From Acidobacteriaceae bacterium (lineage in GTDB: Bacteria > Acidobacteriota > Terriglobia > Terriglobales > Acidobacteriaceae), in assembly GCA_003170825.1 (NCBI GenBank), contig PMYL01000042.1:1866-44260 (forward strand): a stretch of 42,395 bases of DNA, read 5' to 3'. Within the stretch, counting starts at the first letter, position 1; each line of letters starts with the position of its first letter. The notes beneath the pieces were generated by a model. It saw nothing but the letters and a program-made list of their open reading frames with translations. It was not told the DNA's origin and did no database searches. The translations under genes and the position numbers were made by a program. Positions 18,765 to 27,183 of this stretch are shown one piece after another.

Positions 18765-21035
18765 GTGGCCACGCCTACAACAGAAACGCTCACGCTCCCG
18801 GTGCTGGGTATGACCTGCGCATCCTGCCAGCATCATGTGGAAGAAGCGCTGCGCTCGACCGCCGGAGTCGAATCCGCGCGCGTCGATCTGATTGCCAATC
18901 TCGCCACCGTGGTTTTCAATCCGGCTGTCGCCGTTCCCGCGGCGCTGGTCGAGGCGATTCGCGGAGCCGGTTACGACGCCGTGCTTCCCCGCCCCAATGA
19001 TTCCGCTCCAGGGCCACACGCTCACGACCATACGGCTGAGTCCGCGCGGAAAGCGAGCGTAACGCTCATCGCCGGCGCCGCGGCCATGCTGCTGGCCATG
19101 CCGCTCGGAACCGAAATGGGTTCGCTGGACCACGCCCTGATGCGCCTGTTCCCCTGGCTTTACGCGCTGCCAACGGGTCTGCTGCGCTGGTTCCTGCTTG
19201 TTCTCACGGCGGCGATCATGGCCTGGGCCGGGCGCGGCATCTATATCAACGCGATCAGCGCAGCACGCCACGGAACCACCAACATGAACACCCTCGTGGG
19301 CCTCGGAACGGGCGTGGCCTTTGCCTACTCCGCCTTTGCCACAGTCTGGCCCGCGCCCGGTCGCCAGGTCTATTTCGACGCAGTGCTGCTCATCATCGGC
19401 TTTCTTCTGCTAGGCAAGGCTCTGGAGGCTCGCGCGAAACGCCGCGCCCTGGCCGCGCTCGATTCGCTCAGTCGCCTGCGCCCCGCGACTGCCCGCCGCA
19501 TCCGCGACGGTGTGGAAACCGTTGTGCCCCTCGCGGAGATTGAGCCGGGCGATAGCGTTCTGGTCCTGCCTGGCGAACGGTTCCCGGTGGACGCAACGAT
19601 CCTGTCGGGCCGCACCACCGTGGACGAGTCGATGCTCACCGGCGAACCCACCCCGCTGCCACGCGAACCCGGCGGCCGCGTTTTGGCCGGCTCACTCAAC
19701 TACGACGGCGCGGTGGTTTGCCGGGCTGAGTCGCTGGGCGAGGCCACGGTGCTGGCGCAGATCACCCGCATGGTGGAGCAGGCGCAGTCCTCGCGCGCGC
19801 CCATGGAGCGGCTGGCCGACCGCGCGAGCGCAATCTTTGTCCCCGTGGTGCTGGCTCTGGCGGTGGCCACATTTGCCGTCTGGCTCATCGCCGCGCACTC
19901 GCTCACCCTGGCTCTCGCCAACACCGTTGCCGTACTGGTGATTGCCTGCCCCTGCGCCATGGGTTTGGCAGTTCCCGCCGCGCTCACCGTGGCCGTGGGC
20001 CGCGGCGCGCAACTCGGTATCCTCTTCAAAGGCGGAGAAGCGCTGGAACGACTGGCGCACCTGGACGCAGTCGTTCTGGACAAGACCGGAACTCTCACCG
20101 TGGGCCGCCCCGTGCTGGCCGGCGTTCATCCGCTGCCGGGCCACGCGGAAAACGATCTGCTGCGCATGGCCGCGGCAGCCGAGGAACGATCGAACCATCC
20201 ACTGGCCCACGCCGTGGTGGATGCTGCGCGAGCGCGGGATCTCGTTTGGCTGCCCGCGGAAGACGTGCAGATTCTCCCCGGCCGCGGCCTCATCGCCAAG
20301 GTCGAAGGCCACAACTGCCTGCTTGGCAATGAAGCGCTGTTTGCGGAGTATCTAATCGCGCTGCCTGGCCAGATTCCAGCAGCGGAGCCCGGCGTCACGC
20401 GGCTGTGGATGGCTCTCGACAATGTGCCCGCCGGCTACTTCGATGCCCGCGACGCATTGCGTCCCGATGCAGCCGAGGCCATCGCAGCATTGCGCCACGC
20501 AGGTCTGCGCGTGCTGATGCTCACCGGCGATTCAGCCGCCGCCGCCGCGCCCATCGCTGAGCAAGCCGGAATCACCGAGATCGAAGCCGGCCTCGACCCA
20601 GCCGGCAAGTTGGCCCGCATTCGCGCTCTGCAGTCCGCCGCGCCTGCCCGCCGTGGCGGGGCGGACGGCCTGCGCGTGGCCATGGTGGGCGACGGCATCA
20701 ACGACGCCGCCGCCCTGGCCCAGGCTGACGCCGGCATCGCCATGGGCACGGGCGCGGACCTGGCGCAGGAGGCCGGCGACGTGCTGCTCCTGCGCGCGCA
20801 GCCCTCCGCTATTCCCGCTGCGCTCGATCTGGCCCGCTCCACCGTGCGCGTGATGCGCCAGAACCTGGCCTGGGCCGCGGCCTATAACCTGCTCGGCATT
20901 CCCCTAGCCGCGGGCGCGCTCTACCCGAGCTTCCACATTCTGCTCACTCCCTGGCTGGCCGCTGCCGCCATGGCCCTCAGCTCGGTCTGCGTGCTGGCTA
21001 ACAGCCTGCGACTAAGAGGCTGGCGGCCGGCCTGA
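18765..21035 (+). CDS. copA: Copper-translocating P1B-type ATPase
   Basis: This 756-residue protein uses a GTG start at 18765, directly abutting the chaperone stop. Domain order: N-terminal HMA domain with GMTCASC (15-21), a His-containing linker (HAHDH), membrane helices, actuator domain with TGE (292-294), the Cu(I) transport motif CPC (395-397), phosphorylation site DKTGT (439-443), the P1B HP motif (478-479), and GDGIND (642-647), then the last two helices. All catalytic motifs are intact. The enzyme exports Cu(I) from the cytoplasm using ATP. Between ALQS and LRVAMVGDGIND is an extra segment APARRGGADG (about 626-635) encoded by the family B 26-nt repeat; CopA proteins normally have a much shorter link there. 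Confidence 0.95.
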   Translation: MATPTTETLTLPVLGMTCASCQHHVEEALRSTAGVESARVDLIANLATVVFNPAVAVPAALVEAIRGAGYDAVLPRPNDSAPGPHAHDHTAESARKASVTLIAGAAAMLLAMPLGTEMGSLDHALMRLFPWLYALPTGLLRWFLLVLTAAIMAWAGRGIYINAISAARHGTTNMNTLVGLGTGVAFAYSAFATVWPAPGRQVYFDAVLLIIGFLLLGKALEARAKRRALAALDSLSRLRPATARRIRDGVETVVPLAEIEPGDSVLVLPGERFPVDATILSGRTTVDESMLTGEPTPLPREPGGRVLAGSLNYDGAVVCRAESLGEATVLAQITRMVEQAQSSRAPMERLADRASAIFVPVVLALAVATFAVWLIAAHSLTLALANTVAVLVIACPCAMGLAVPAALTVAVGRGAQLGILFKGGEALERLAHLDAVVLDKTGTLTVGRPVLAGVHPLPGHAENDLLRMAAAAEERSNHPLAHAVVDAARARDLVWLPAEDVQILPGRGLIAKVEGHNCLLGNEALFAEYLIALPGQIPAAEPGVTRLWMALDNVPAGYFDARDALRPDAAEAIAALRHAGLRVLMLTGDSAAAAAPIAEQAGITEIEAGLDPAGKLARIRALQSAAPARRGGADGLRVAMVGDGINDAAALAQADAGIAMGTGADLAQEAGDVLLLRAQPSAIPAALDLARSTVRVMRQNLAWAAAYNLLGIPLAAGALYPSFHILLTPWLAAAAMALSSVCVLANSLRLRGWRPA
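20641..20666. repeat. 26-nt palindromic dispersed repeat, family B copy 2 (inside copA)
   Basis: It is the exact reverse complement of 17886-17911 and is read in a different frame (APARRGGADG). It lies just before the GDGIND loop of the ATPase. Confidence 0.85.
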
Positions 21036-21066
21036 TGAACCGAGTTCCGGCTGAGAATTGCGGTAT

Positions 21067-21138
21067 CCTACCCTTTCGCCAGAAAGAAGGCGAAAGGATG
21101 GGGCACGGAGCTCTTGCGGCACGGAGCTCTTGCGGCAC
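21067..21138. repeat. Dispersed hairpin repeat, family A copy 3, followed by a 16-bp tandem duplication
   Basis: The stem CCTTTCGCC (21072-21080) pairs with GGCGAAAGG (21089-21097), and ATGGGGCACGGAG follows. GGCACGGAGCTCTTGC is then present twice in tandem (21102-21117, 21118-21133), with a third partial GGCAC. It lies between copA and the LptFG gene. Confidence 0.8.
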
Positions 21139-21178
21139 AAGACGCTCCGACACGGTAGACTAACCCCAGAGCCTGTCT

Positions 21179-23518
21179 GTGCGCATCCTGACCCGTTACA
21201 TCCTCGGCGAGATTCTTTCCCACACGCTCATCGGTTGCGCGCTCTTCACCTTCATTCTCTTCATGCGCGACCTTCCCCACATTCTGGAGATGGTGGTACG
21301 CAACAGCTCCACCTTCTCGAATGTGATGGAGATTCTGCTCTTCACCTTGCCCAACACCTTCAAAGTCACCATTCCCATGGCGGTTCTGGTGGGCATTTTG
21401 CTGGGGCTCAGCCGGCTGGCAGCCGACAGCGAGATCATCGCCATGCGCGCCTCCGGCATGGGCATCGGCTACTTTGTGCGCGTCGCCTCCATCGTGGCCA
21501 TTGGCGGCACGCTGCTGGGGCTGGCCAACTCCATTTTTGTGGCCCCGCGCGCCAATCAGGCCATCCTGGATATGCAGCAGGCTCTGGAAACCTCGCAGGC
21601 CTCCTACGAGATCCAGCCCCGCGTGTTTTACGAGGACTTTAGAAACACCGTCCTCTACGTGCAAGACGTGCGCGCAGGTGCGGGCGCGTCCAACTGGCGT
21701 CAGGTCTTCATGGCCGACGTCACCGATCCCACCACCCCGCTCATCACCACCGCGGCCTCCGCCACTGTGGTCAACGACTCGACGCAGGAACTGCTCATGC
21801 GGTTGCGCAACGGGTCGCGGCACGAAACCGTGGCCGGTCAGCCGCTACAGTACAACATCTCCACCTTTGATACCACCGATCGTCCACTCCAACTGAGCCA
21901 GCAAAGCGACATGCACCTGGGGCGCATGGACACGGCCATCTTCGCCCTCCCCATGGGCGCGTTGCTGGAGCGCACCCATGGTCCCGACGCCAGGCGATTC
22001 CTGATCGAGTTGCACAACCGCTTCGCCTACCCCGTGGCCTGCCTGGTGCTGATGCTGGTGGGCGTTCCGTTAGGCGTGGCCTCGCGGCGGGGCGGCAAGA
22101 GCTCCGCCGTGGTTGCTGCCATTGCGCTGGTCATCGTCTATTACTCGGTTTCCCTGATCGGCACCGCCCTGGGCCGTCAAAACTGGATTCCCGCGTTCCT
22201 CGCGGTCTGGATGGCCAACCTGCTCTTCAGCACGGGCGGCATCTTCCTGCTTTGGCAGATGGCCAACGGCGGCCGTGTACTGAACGCGATCACCACCTGG
22301 GCCGCGCGTTCCCCCAGGTCCGCCGCCCCGCCCAAACCCAACGGCGTTCCCCTCACCGGCCTCCTGAGCAGGTTTCAACCGCGCCCCCAGCGCGCCGCGG
22401 CCCGCGGCGTCTTTCCCCGCATTCTCGACGAATATGTAGTGCGCGAGTTCCTCAACACCTTCTTCCTGGTGCTGGTGGGCTTCGTCCTGCTCATGCTGGT
22501 ATTCACCTTCTTCGATCTGGTGGGCGACATCCTGCGCAACCACATTCCGCTGTCCACGGTCGGCGACTATCTGATCAACCTCACGCCCAGCATGCTCTAT
22601 CAGATAGCGCCATTGGCGGTGCTGATCGCCGTGCTGGTCACCTTCGGCGTACTCAACCGCAACAGCGAACTCATCGCCATGAAGGCCACCGGCATCAGCC
22701 TTTACCGGTTGGTGGTTCCCATCGTCTCCATCGCCGCCATCCTGGCCGTGAGCCTCTTCCTCTTCGACCAGTTTTATCTGTTCCAGGCCAATCGCAAGCA
22801 GGAGGCGCTGCGCAACATCATCAAGGGCCGTCCGCCCCAAACCTTCCTGCACCCCGAGCAGAAGTGGATCTTCGGCCAGCCGCACCCCGGCGAGCCCGCC
22901 CGCATCTTTTACTACCAGTTCTTCGATCCAGTCCGCAGCGAATTCGCCAATCTCTCCATCTTTGAGTTCGATCCGTCCACCTTCGCGCTCTCCCGCCGCA
23001 TCTTTGCCGCCCGCGTCTTCTGGAACCCAGGAACCGGCTCCTGGCGCTTCCGGGACGGCTGGCAACGGGATATTCAAGACGCCAACGTCACCAGTTATAG
23101 CGAATTCAAACAAGCCTCCTTCTCTGAAATCCATGAAGACCCGAGTTATTTCACGAAGGAAGAAAGGCAAGCGCAGGAGATGAACTTCGGCCAGCTCGAC
23201 CGCTACATCGGCGATCTGCGCCAGAGCGGATTTGACACCATGCGCCTCCGAGTCCTGCTCTGGCAGAAACTCGCCTACCCGCTCATCGCCGTCGTCATGG
23301 CTGTGCTGGCCATTCCCTTCGCGCTGTCGATGGGCCGCCGCGGCTCGCTCACCGGCATCGCCGTGGCCATCTTCGTGGCGCTCACCTACTTTGTGGTCAA
23401 TGCCCTGTTTGAGTCCATGGGCAACGTTAACTATCTGCCCGCAGCCCTGGCTGCATGGTCCCCGGATATCCTGTTCGGGCTGACCGGAGGCTATCTGCTG
23501 CTGCGAACGCCCACGTAG
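21179..23518 (+). CDS. LptF-LptG fused lipopolysaccharide-export permease (YjgP/YjgQ family)
   Basis: This 779-residue protein starts at GTG 21179 (MRILTRYILGEILSHTLIGC); the ribosome site is weak. It contains two complete YjgP/YjgQ units. The first (about 1-365) opens with RYILGEILSHTLIGCALFTFILF and has LAADSEIIAMRASGMG. The second (about 395-779) opens with LDEYVVREFLNTFFLVLVGFVLL and has LNRNSELIAMKATGIS. Each has the usual layout of N-terminal helices, a periplasmic beta-jellyroll and C-terminal helices. In Escherichia coli, LptF and LptG are separate and form the LptB2FG ABC extractor of LPS. Here one chain would supply both halves. The cognate ATPase LptB is not in the window. Confidence 0.92.
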   Translation: MRILTRYILGEILSHTLIGCALFTFILFMRDLPHILEMVVRNSSTFSNVMEILLFTLPNTFKVTIPMAVLVGILLGLSRLAADSEIIAMRASGMGIGYFVRVASIVAIGGTLLGLANSIFVAPRANQAILDMQQALETSQASYEIQPRVFYEDFRNTVLYVQDVRAGAGASNWRQVFMADVTDPTTPLITTAASATVVNDSTQELLMRLRNGSRHETVAGQPLQYNISTFDTTDRPLQLSQQSDMHLGRMDTAIFALPMGALLERTHGPDARRFLIELHNRFAYPVACLVLMLVGVPLGVASRRGGKSSAVVAAIALVIVYYSVSLIGTALGRQNWIPAFLAVWMANLLFSTGGIFLLWQMANGGRVLNAITTWAARSPRSAAPPKPNGVPLTGLLSRFQPRPQRAAARGVFPRILDEYVVREFLNTFFLVLVGFVLLMLVFTFFDLVGDILRNHIPLSTVGDYLINLTPSMLYQIAPLAVLIAVLVTFGVLNRNSELIAMKATGISLYRLVVPIVSIAAILAVSLFLFDQFYLFQANRKQEALRNIIKGRPPQTFLHPEQKWIFGQPHPGEPARIFYYQFFDPVRSEFANLSIFEFDPSTFALSRRIFAARVFWNPGTGSWRFRDGWQRDIQDANVTSYSEFKQASFSEIHEDPSYFTKEERQAQEMNFGQLDRYIGDLRQSGFDTMRLRVLLWQKLAYPLIAVVMAVLAIPFALSMGRRGSLTGIAVAIFVALTYFVVNALFESMGNVNYLPAALAAWSPDILFGLTGGYLLLRTPT

Positions 23519-23524
23519 TGCCAG

Positions 23525-24838
23525 CTATGAGCCGGATGCCAGAATGAAGTCGCCCTTGCGCGCGCCAGGAACGATCTTCCAGCCAGGCTTCAGCTCAAGC
23601 GTCCATCCGTCGCCTTTCAGACTGCTGCCCGCGCTTACGGAGGGAGCGACAACGATCACAGCGCTCCAATCGGACTTCAACAGCGCTCCATTGGTTGCCC
23701 GCAGGATGCCCCAATCGTCCGTGATGCGCATCGTCGGGTAGACCGTTCCGGCATTTTCCAGCGGTTGCAGATTGCTCGGGTCAAACACCACATGCATATT
23801 TCGGAAGGGAAGAATAAGGACTGGGCCATCCAGGAATTTCGCACGATAGCGCGCCAGCGCCTCCTGACGCTTGGTTTCCCTTTCCATCTCCGCCGCACGA
23901 AGCGTCGCGCCATCATACAGGGTTGCTTGCTGCTCCATAACCTGATGAAGATTGGCGGGAAGATAATAGTTCAGTGCCTTCTCCAGCAGGGTGTCATAGC
24001 CGTCTCCAGCCTTCAACGCACGATGCCATCCGGGAGAATAACGGTCTAGCAGCAAGCCGTAGGCAGGGCCCGTTGCATAGGGAAAGGAGCGGACAAACGT
24101 GCTGGCGTCGCCGAGCCTGGAGATGTCGCTCAGAGCCATCTGGACCTGTTGTTCCTGCGTTGCATTGCCGACCCGCACACCCGTGAACTCAGCCAAGCCT
24201 TCGTTCCACTCAAGCGCCTGTTCTTGCGCAGCCGCCCCGGGAAAGAGCCTATAGCGCTCGGCGCGAAAAAGAACGGCATCGCCCGCTGCCTTCTTTCGCT
24301 CCCCATCGGTCTGCGCTCTCAGAGCGCGAGCGAGCGCCCGCAACTCGAGTTGCAAGATGTATCGCCCATCAAGCGTATCCAGTTGCGCGTTCTCTTCTCT
24401 ACCTTGGGGCGCTGGGAGATTGAGCTTGGGTTCGATGCGGTGGAAGAGTTCGTGCGCCATCAAGGTTTTCCGATAGCGTTCCTCAACCGGCAGCGGCCAG
24501 CTTATCTGCGTCCAGCGAACTCCGGACCATTCAATCGCTGTATTCGCTACGTTTTGATCCAGCGGCAGGTAGCCAATGAAGATGTCTCCTTCGGCCTTCA
24601 ACGCTCCATTCGCGTCCGCCTGATTAGCAACGACAAAGCGGCTCTTGGCATCGACAAACATCATCGGTCCGCAGAGCGAGATGCCCCACAGCTCTCCGTG
24701 ATCGGCCTGACAGAGCGATTGAGCCTCCGCAAAATACGCTCGCGCGGTTTCCGTGGGGATCGGCCGCGCAGCTTGCGAAAAGGCGATCAGGGGCAGGATG
24801 GACAACATCGACACAGCGGCGAGACGCAAACATTTCAT
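23525..24838 (-). CDS. Secreted putative zinc metallopeptidase (gluzincin-like), unknown family
   Basis: This 437-residue protein starts at ATG 24838 with AGGGAG upstream. The signal peptide MKCLRLAAVSMLSILPLIAF precedes SQA. The motif HELFHRIEP (His129, Glu130, His133) is an HExxH zinc site. Eighty residues later, EWNEGLAEF (Glu213) fits the third ligand of the Glu-zincin clan. Other conserved-looking parts are YATGPAYGLLLDRY and a C-terminal beta-rich region. I do not recognise the exact family and infer peptidase activity only from the motif pair. It is convergent with the LptFG gene (6 bp apart) and divergent from the ABC exporter. Confidence 0.7.
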   Translation of the reverse strand: MKCLRLAAVSMLSILPLIAFSQAARPIPTETARAYFAEAQSLCQADHGELWGISLCGPMMFVDAKSRFVVANQADANGALKAEGDIFIGYLPLDQNVANTAIEWSGVRWTQISWPLPVEERYRKTLMAHELFHRIEPKLNLPAPQGREENAQLDTLDGRYILQLELRALARALRAQTDGERKKAAGDAVLFRAERYRLFPGAAAQEQALEWNEGLAEFTGVRVGNATQEQQVQMALSDISRLGDASTFVRSFPYATGPAYGLLLDRYSPGWHRALKAGDGYDTLLEKALNYYLPANLHQVMEQQATLYDGATLRAAEMERETKRQEALARYRAKFLDGPVLILPFRNMHVVFDPSNLQPLENAGTVYPTMRITDDWGILRATNGALLKSDWSAVIVVAPSVSAGSSLKGDGWTLELKPGWKIVPGARKGDFILASGS

Positions 24839-24924
24839 CGGTTAAGATCTCCCTGCATAAAAACCAAGCTCAGGGTAGCACCAAATCTCCAGGGCGACCT
24901 GCCCGTCCCCCGTACAATAAAACC

Positions 24925-26697
24925 ATGTTCCGCGATCTGCGCCCGCTCTTCGGTTATATGCGCCGCTACCGCTGGGGATACCTGTGGGGCACTCTCTCGT
25001 GCATTGCCACCAATGCGGCGGCGGTCCAGTTTCCCAGAGTCCTGGGATGGGCCGTCGACAAACTGCAAAAGCACCAGGCCAACCGCGAAACGATTCTCGG
25101 CCTCGCAGGCCTGTTGGTCGCTATTTCTCTCACCAAGGGCGTCTTTCTCTATGCCCAGCGCTGGATTCTCATCGGCATCTCGCGGGAGATTGAGTTCGAC
25201 CTGCGCAACGACCTCTTCCGCCACCTGGAGCGGCAGGACTCGGGCTTCTATCAGCGCTACCGCACCGGCGACATTATGGCCCGAATGACCAATGACCTGA
25301 ATGCCGTGCGCATGTTGCTAGGCCCGGCTCTCATGTACAGCGCCAACACCGTCTTCTTCACCGTATTCGCCTTGTTTTTCCTGCTGCGCATCAGCCCCTG
25401 GCTCACCCTGGTGGCTCTGGCGCCCATGCCGGTGGCCAGCATTCTGGTCCAGTACCTTGGCCACAGGATTCACGACCGCTTCGAGCGCATCCAGGCCAGC
25501 TTCTCCGAGATCTCCTCGCAGGCCCAGGAGAACTACTCCGGCGCCCGCCTGATCCGGGCTTTTGCCCGCGAGGAGTCTCAGATCGGCCTCTTCGAGCGGC
25601 TCAACCGCCAGTACATCGCCCGCTCCCTGCGTCTTGTCCAACTCATGGGCATGCTATGGCCAACGCTCGAGTTTGTCCTCGGCATCTCCATGGTCATCAC
25701 CCTGCTTGCCGGCGGCCACCTGGTCCTCGCCCATCGCATCTCACCCGGCCAGTTTGTCGAGTTCAACACCTACATGATTCTGCTCATCTGGCCCATCATC
25801 GCCGTGGGCTGGGTGGTGAACCTCTTCCAGAGGGGCACGGCCTCCATCCAGCGCATTGACGAATTGTTGAAAGCCGAGCCGGCCATCGACGACAGCGCCG
25901 CCGATCCCGCAATTCCCGCCGACGCCGTGCTGCGAGGCGAAATCGAATTCCGTCATCTGAATTTTGGTTATGGTGAAACTCCGGTGCTGCGCGACATCTC
26001 GCTCAAAATTCTCGCCGGTTCAAGCCTGGCCATCGTCGGCCCCACCGGCTCGGGCAAGTCCACGCTGGTCAACCTGATCTCACGGCTCTACGAAGCGCCC
26101 GAGGGAACGCTCAAGATCGACGGCCGGCCGGTGCGCGACTACCCGCTGGCCGTGCTGCGCCGCAACATCGGCATGGTTCCCCAGGAGACCTTCCTGTTCA
26201 GTGAGACCATCCGCGAAAACCTTGCCTTCGGCGCGCCCCATGCCAGCGCGGAGGACCTGCTGGAGGCAGCCACGGCCGCCCACATTCGTAAGGAGTTCGA
26301 GGAATTTCCACTAGGCTTCGAGACCATGGTGGGCGAGCGCGGCGTCACGCTCTCTGGCGGGCAGAAACAGCGCTCGGCCATCGCCCGGGCATTGCTGCGC
26401 AGGCCGGCCATCCTCATCCTCGACGACGCGCTGGCCAGCGTGGACACCTACACCGAAGAACGCATCTTGAATGGGCTCCGCGGGGTGGGCGGCCTGCGCG
26501 GCTACACCTCCAGCTCCACCACCATCCTGATCTCGCATCGCGTCTCAACCGTGCGCAATGCCGACCAGATCGCCGTGCTCGACCACGGCAGGATCGTGGA
26601 GCTTGGCAGGCACGACGAGTTGCTTGCCCTCGACGGCTACTACGCCGGCCTCTACCAGAAGCAGCAACTGGAAGAGGAGCTAACCGTGGCGGGATAG
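24925..26697 (+). CDS. ABC exporter, fused permease and ATPase (MsbA/MdlB-like)
   Basis: This 590-residue half-transporter starts at ATG 24925. Six membrane helices in the first 320 or so residues form the type IV exporter domain. The ATPase has Walker A GPTGSGKST (372-380), Q-loop in VPQETFLFS, signature LSGGQKQR (about 476-483), Walker B ILILDDA (about 496), and H-loop ISHRVS. It should work as a homodimer, or with a partner not seen here. The substrate (lipid, drug or peptide) cannot be decided; closeness to LptFG hints at envelope lipid transport but is weak evidence. The upstream gap to the divergent metallopeptidase is 86 bp. Confidence 0.92.
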   Translation: MFRDLRPLFGYMRRYRWGYLWGTLSCIATNAAAVQFPRVLGWAVDKLQKHQANRETILGLAGLLVAISLTKGVFLYAQRWILIGISREIEFDLRNDLFRHLERQDSGFYQRYRTGDIMARMTNDLNAVRMLLGPALMYSANTVFFTVFALFFLLRISPWLTLVALAPMPVASILVQYLGHRIHDRFERIQASFSEISSQAQENYSGARLIRAFAREESQIGLFERLNRQYIARSLRLVQLMGMLWPTLEFVLGISMVITLLAGGHLVLAHRISPGQFVEFNTYMILLIWPIIAVGWVVNLFQRGTASIQRIDELLKAEPAIDDSAADPAIPADAVLRGEIEFRHLNFGYGETPVLRDISLKILAGSSLAIVGPTGSGKSTLVNLISRLYEAPEGTLKIDGRPVRDYPLAVLRRNIGMVPQETFLFSETIRENLAFGAPHASAEDLLEAATAAHIRKEFEEFPLGFETMVGERGVTLSGGQKQRSAIARALLRRPAILILDDALASVDTYTEERILNGLRGVGGLRGYTSSSTTILISHRVSTVRNADQIAVLDHGRIVELGRHDELLALDGYYAGLYQKQQLEEELTVAG

Positions 26698-26701
26698 CCG
26701 C

Positions 26702-27169
26702 TCACGCTGTCCAGCTTGAGCCTGCTGCAACATCCGCGGCGGAATCGGCGCCATCGAGGCCGGCCTGCCTGCGCGCGGGCATCGCGATCACTCGCGGCGA
26801 AGCCGGAACGGCATTGGGATCCTTCGCCACCTGGCGCCAGGCATCGCGCACGTTGCGCACGCAGTCGATCGCGTGCTCGAACTTCTGCCGCGAGGCCGAC
26901 TGGGAGGCCTGGAGAATCTGCGCGAAGACCGAGGCATAAAACTCACTGAGCACTTGCGCGGGCCGTCCGCCCACATCCATGCGCAGCCGCGCCTGCAGGT
27001 GGATGATGATATCCAGAGCGCGCTTCACGGCGATCCGCCGGGCGGCCTGGTCTCCGCGCTCCACGGCTGAGCTGGCGGCGTAGAGAAAGCGGAGAATGCC
27101 GTCATACAGCGCCACCACCAGATCCACTGCCGAAGCGCCTTCCAGTGCATGTTCCCGATAGCTACCCAT
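26702..27169 (-). CDS. fliS: Flagellar export chaperone FliS
   Basis: This 155-residue protein starts at ATG 27169. AAGGAG upstream overlaps the fliD stop codon, giving a 14-bp gap. It is a helical-bundle protein beginning MGSYREHALEGASAVDLVVALYDG, which matches the FliS start (usually Y-x-x-x-x-V...SPxxLVxMLYDG), and contains VKRALDIIIHLQARL. FliS binds the C-terminal segment of flagellin in the cytoplasm and prevents its premature polymerisation. The C-terminal 40 or so residues are Ala/Pro-rich and not conserved. It ends 4 bp from the convergent ABC exporter gene. Confidence 0.9.
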   Translation of the reverse strand: MGSYREHALEGASAVDLVVALYDGILRFLYAASSAVERGDQAARRIAVKRALDIIIHLQARLRMDVGGRPAQVLSEFYASVFAQILQASQSASRQKFEHAIDCVRNVRDAWRQVAKDPNAVPASPRVIAMPARRQAGLDGADSAADVAAGSSWTA

Positions 27170-27183
27170 TCGTATGCCGCTCC

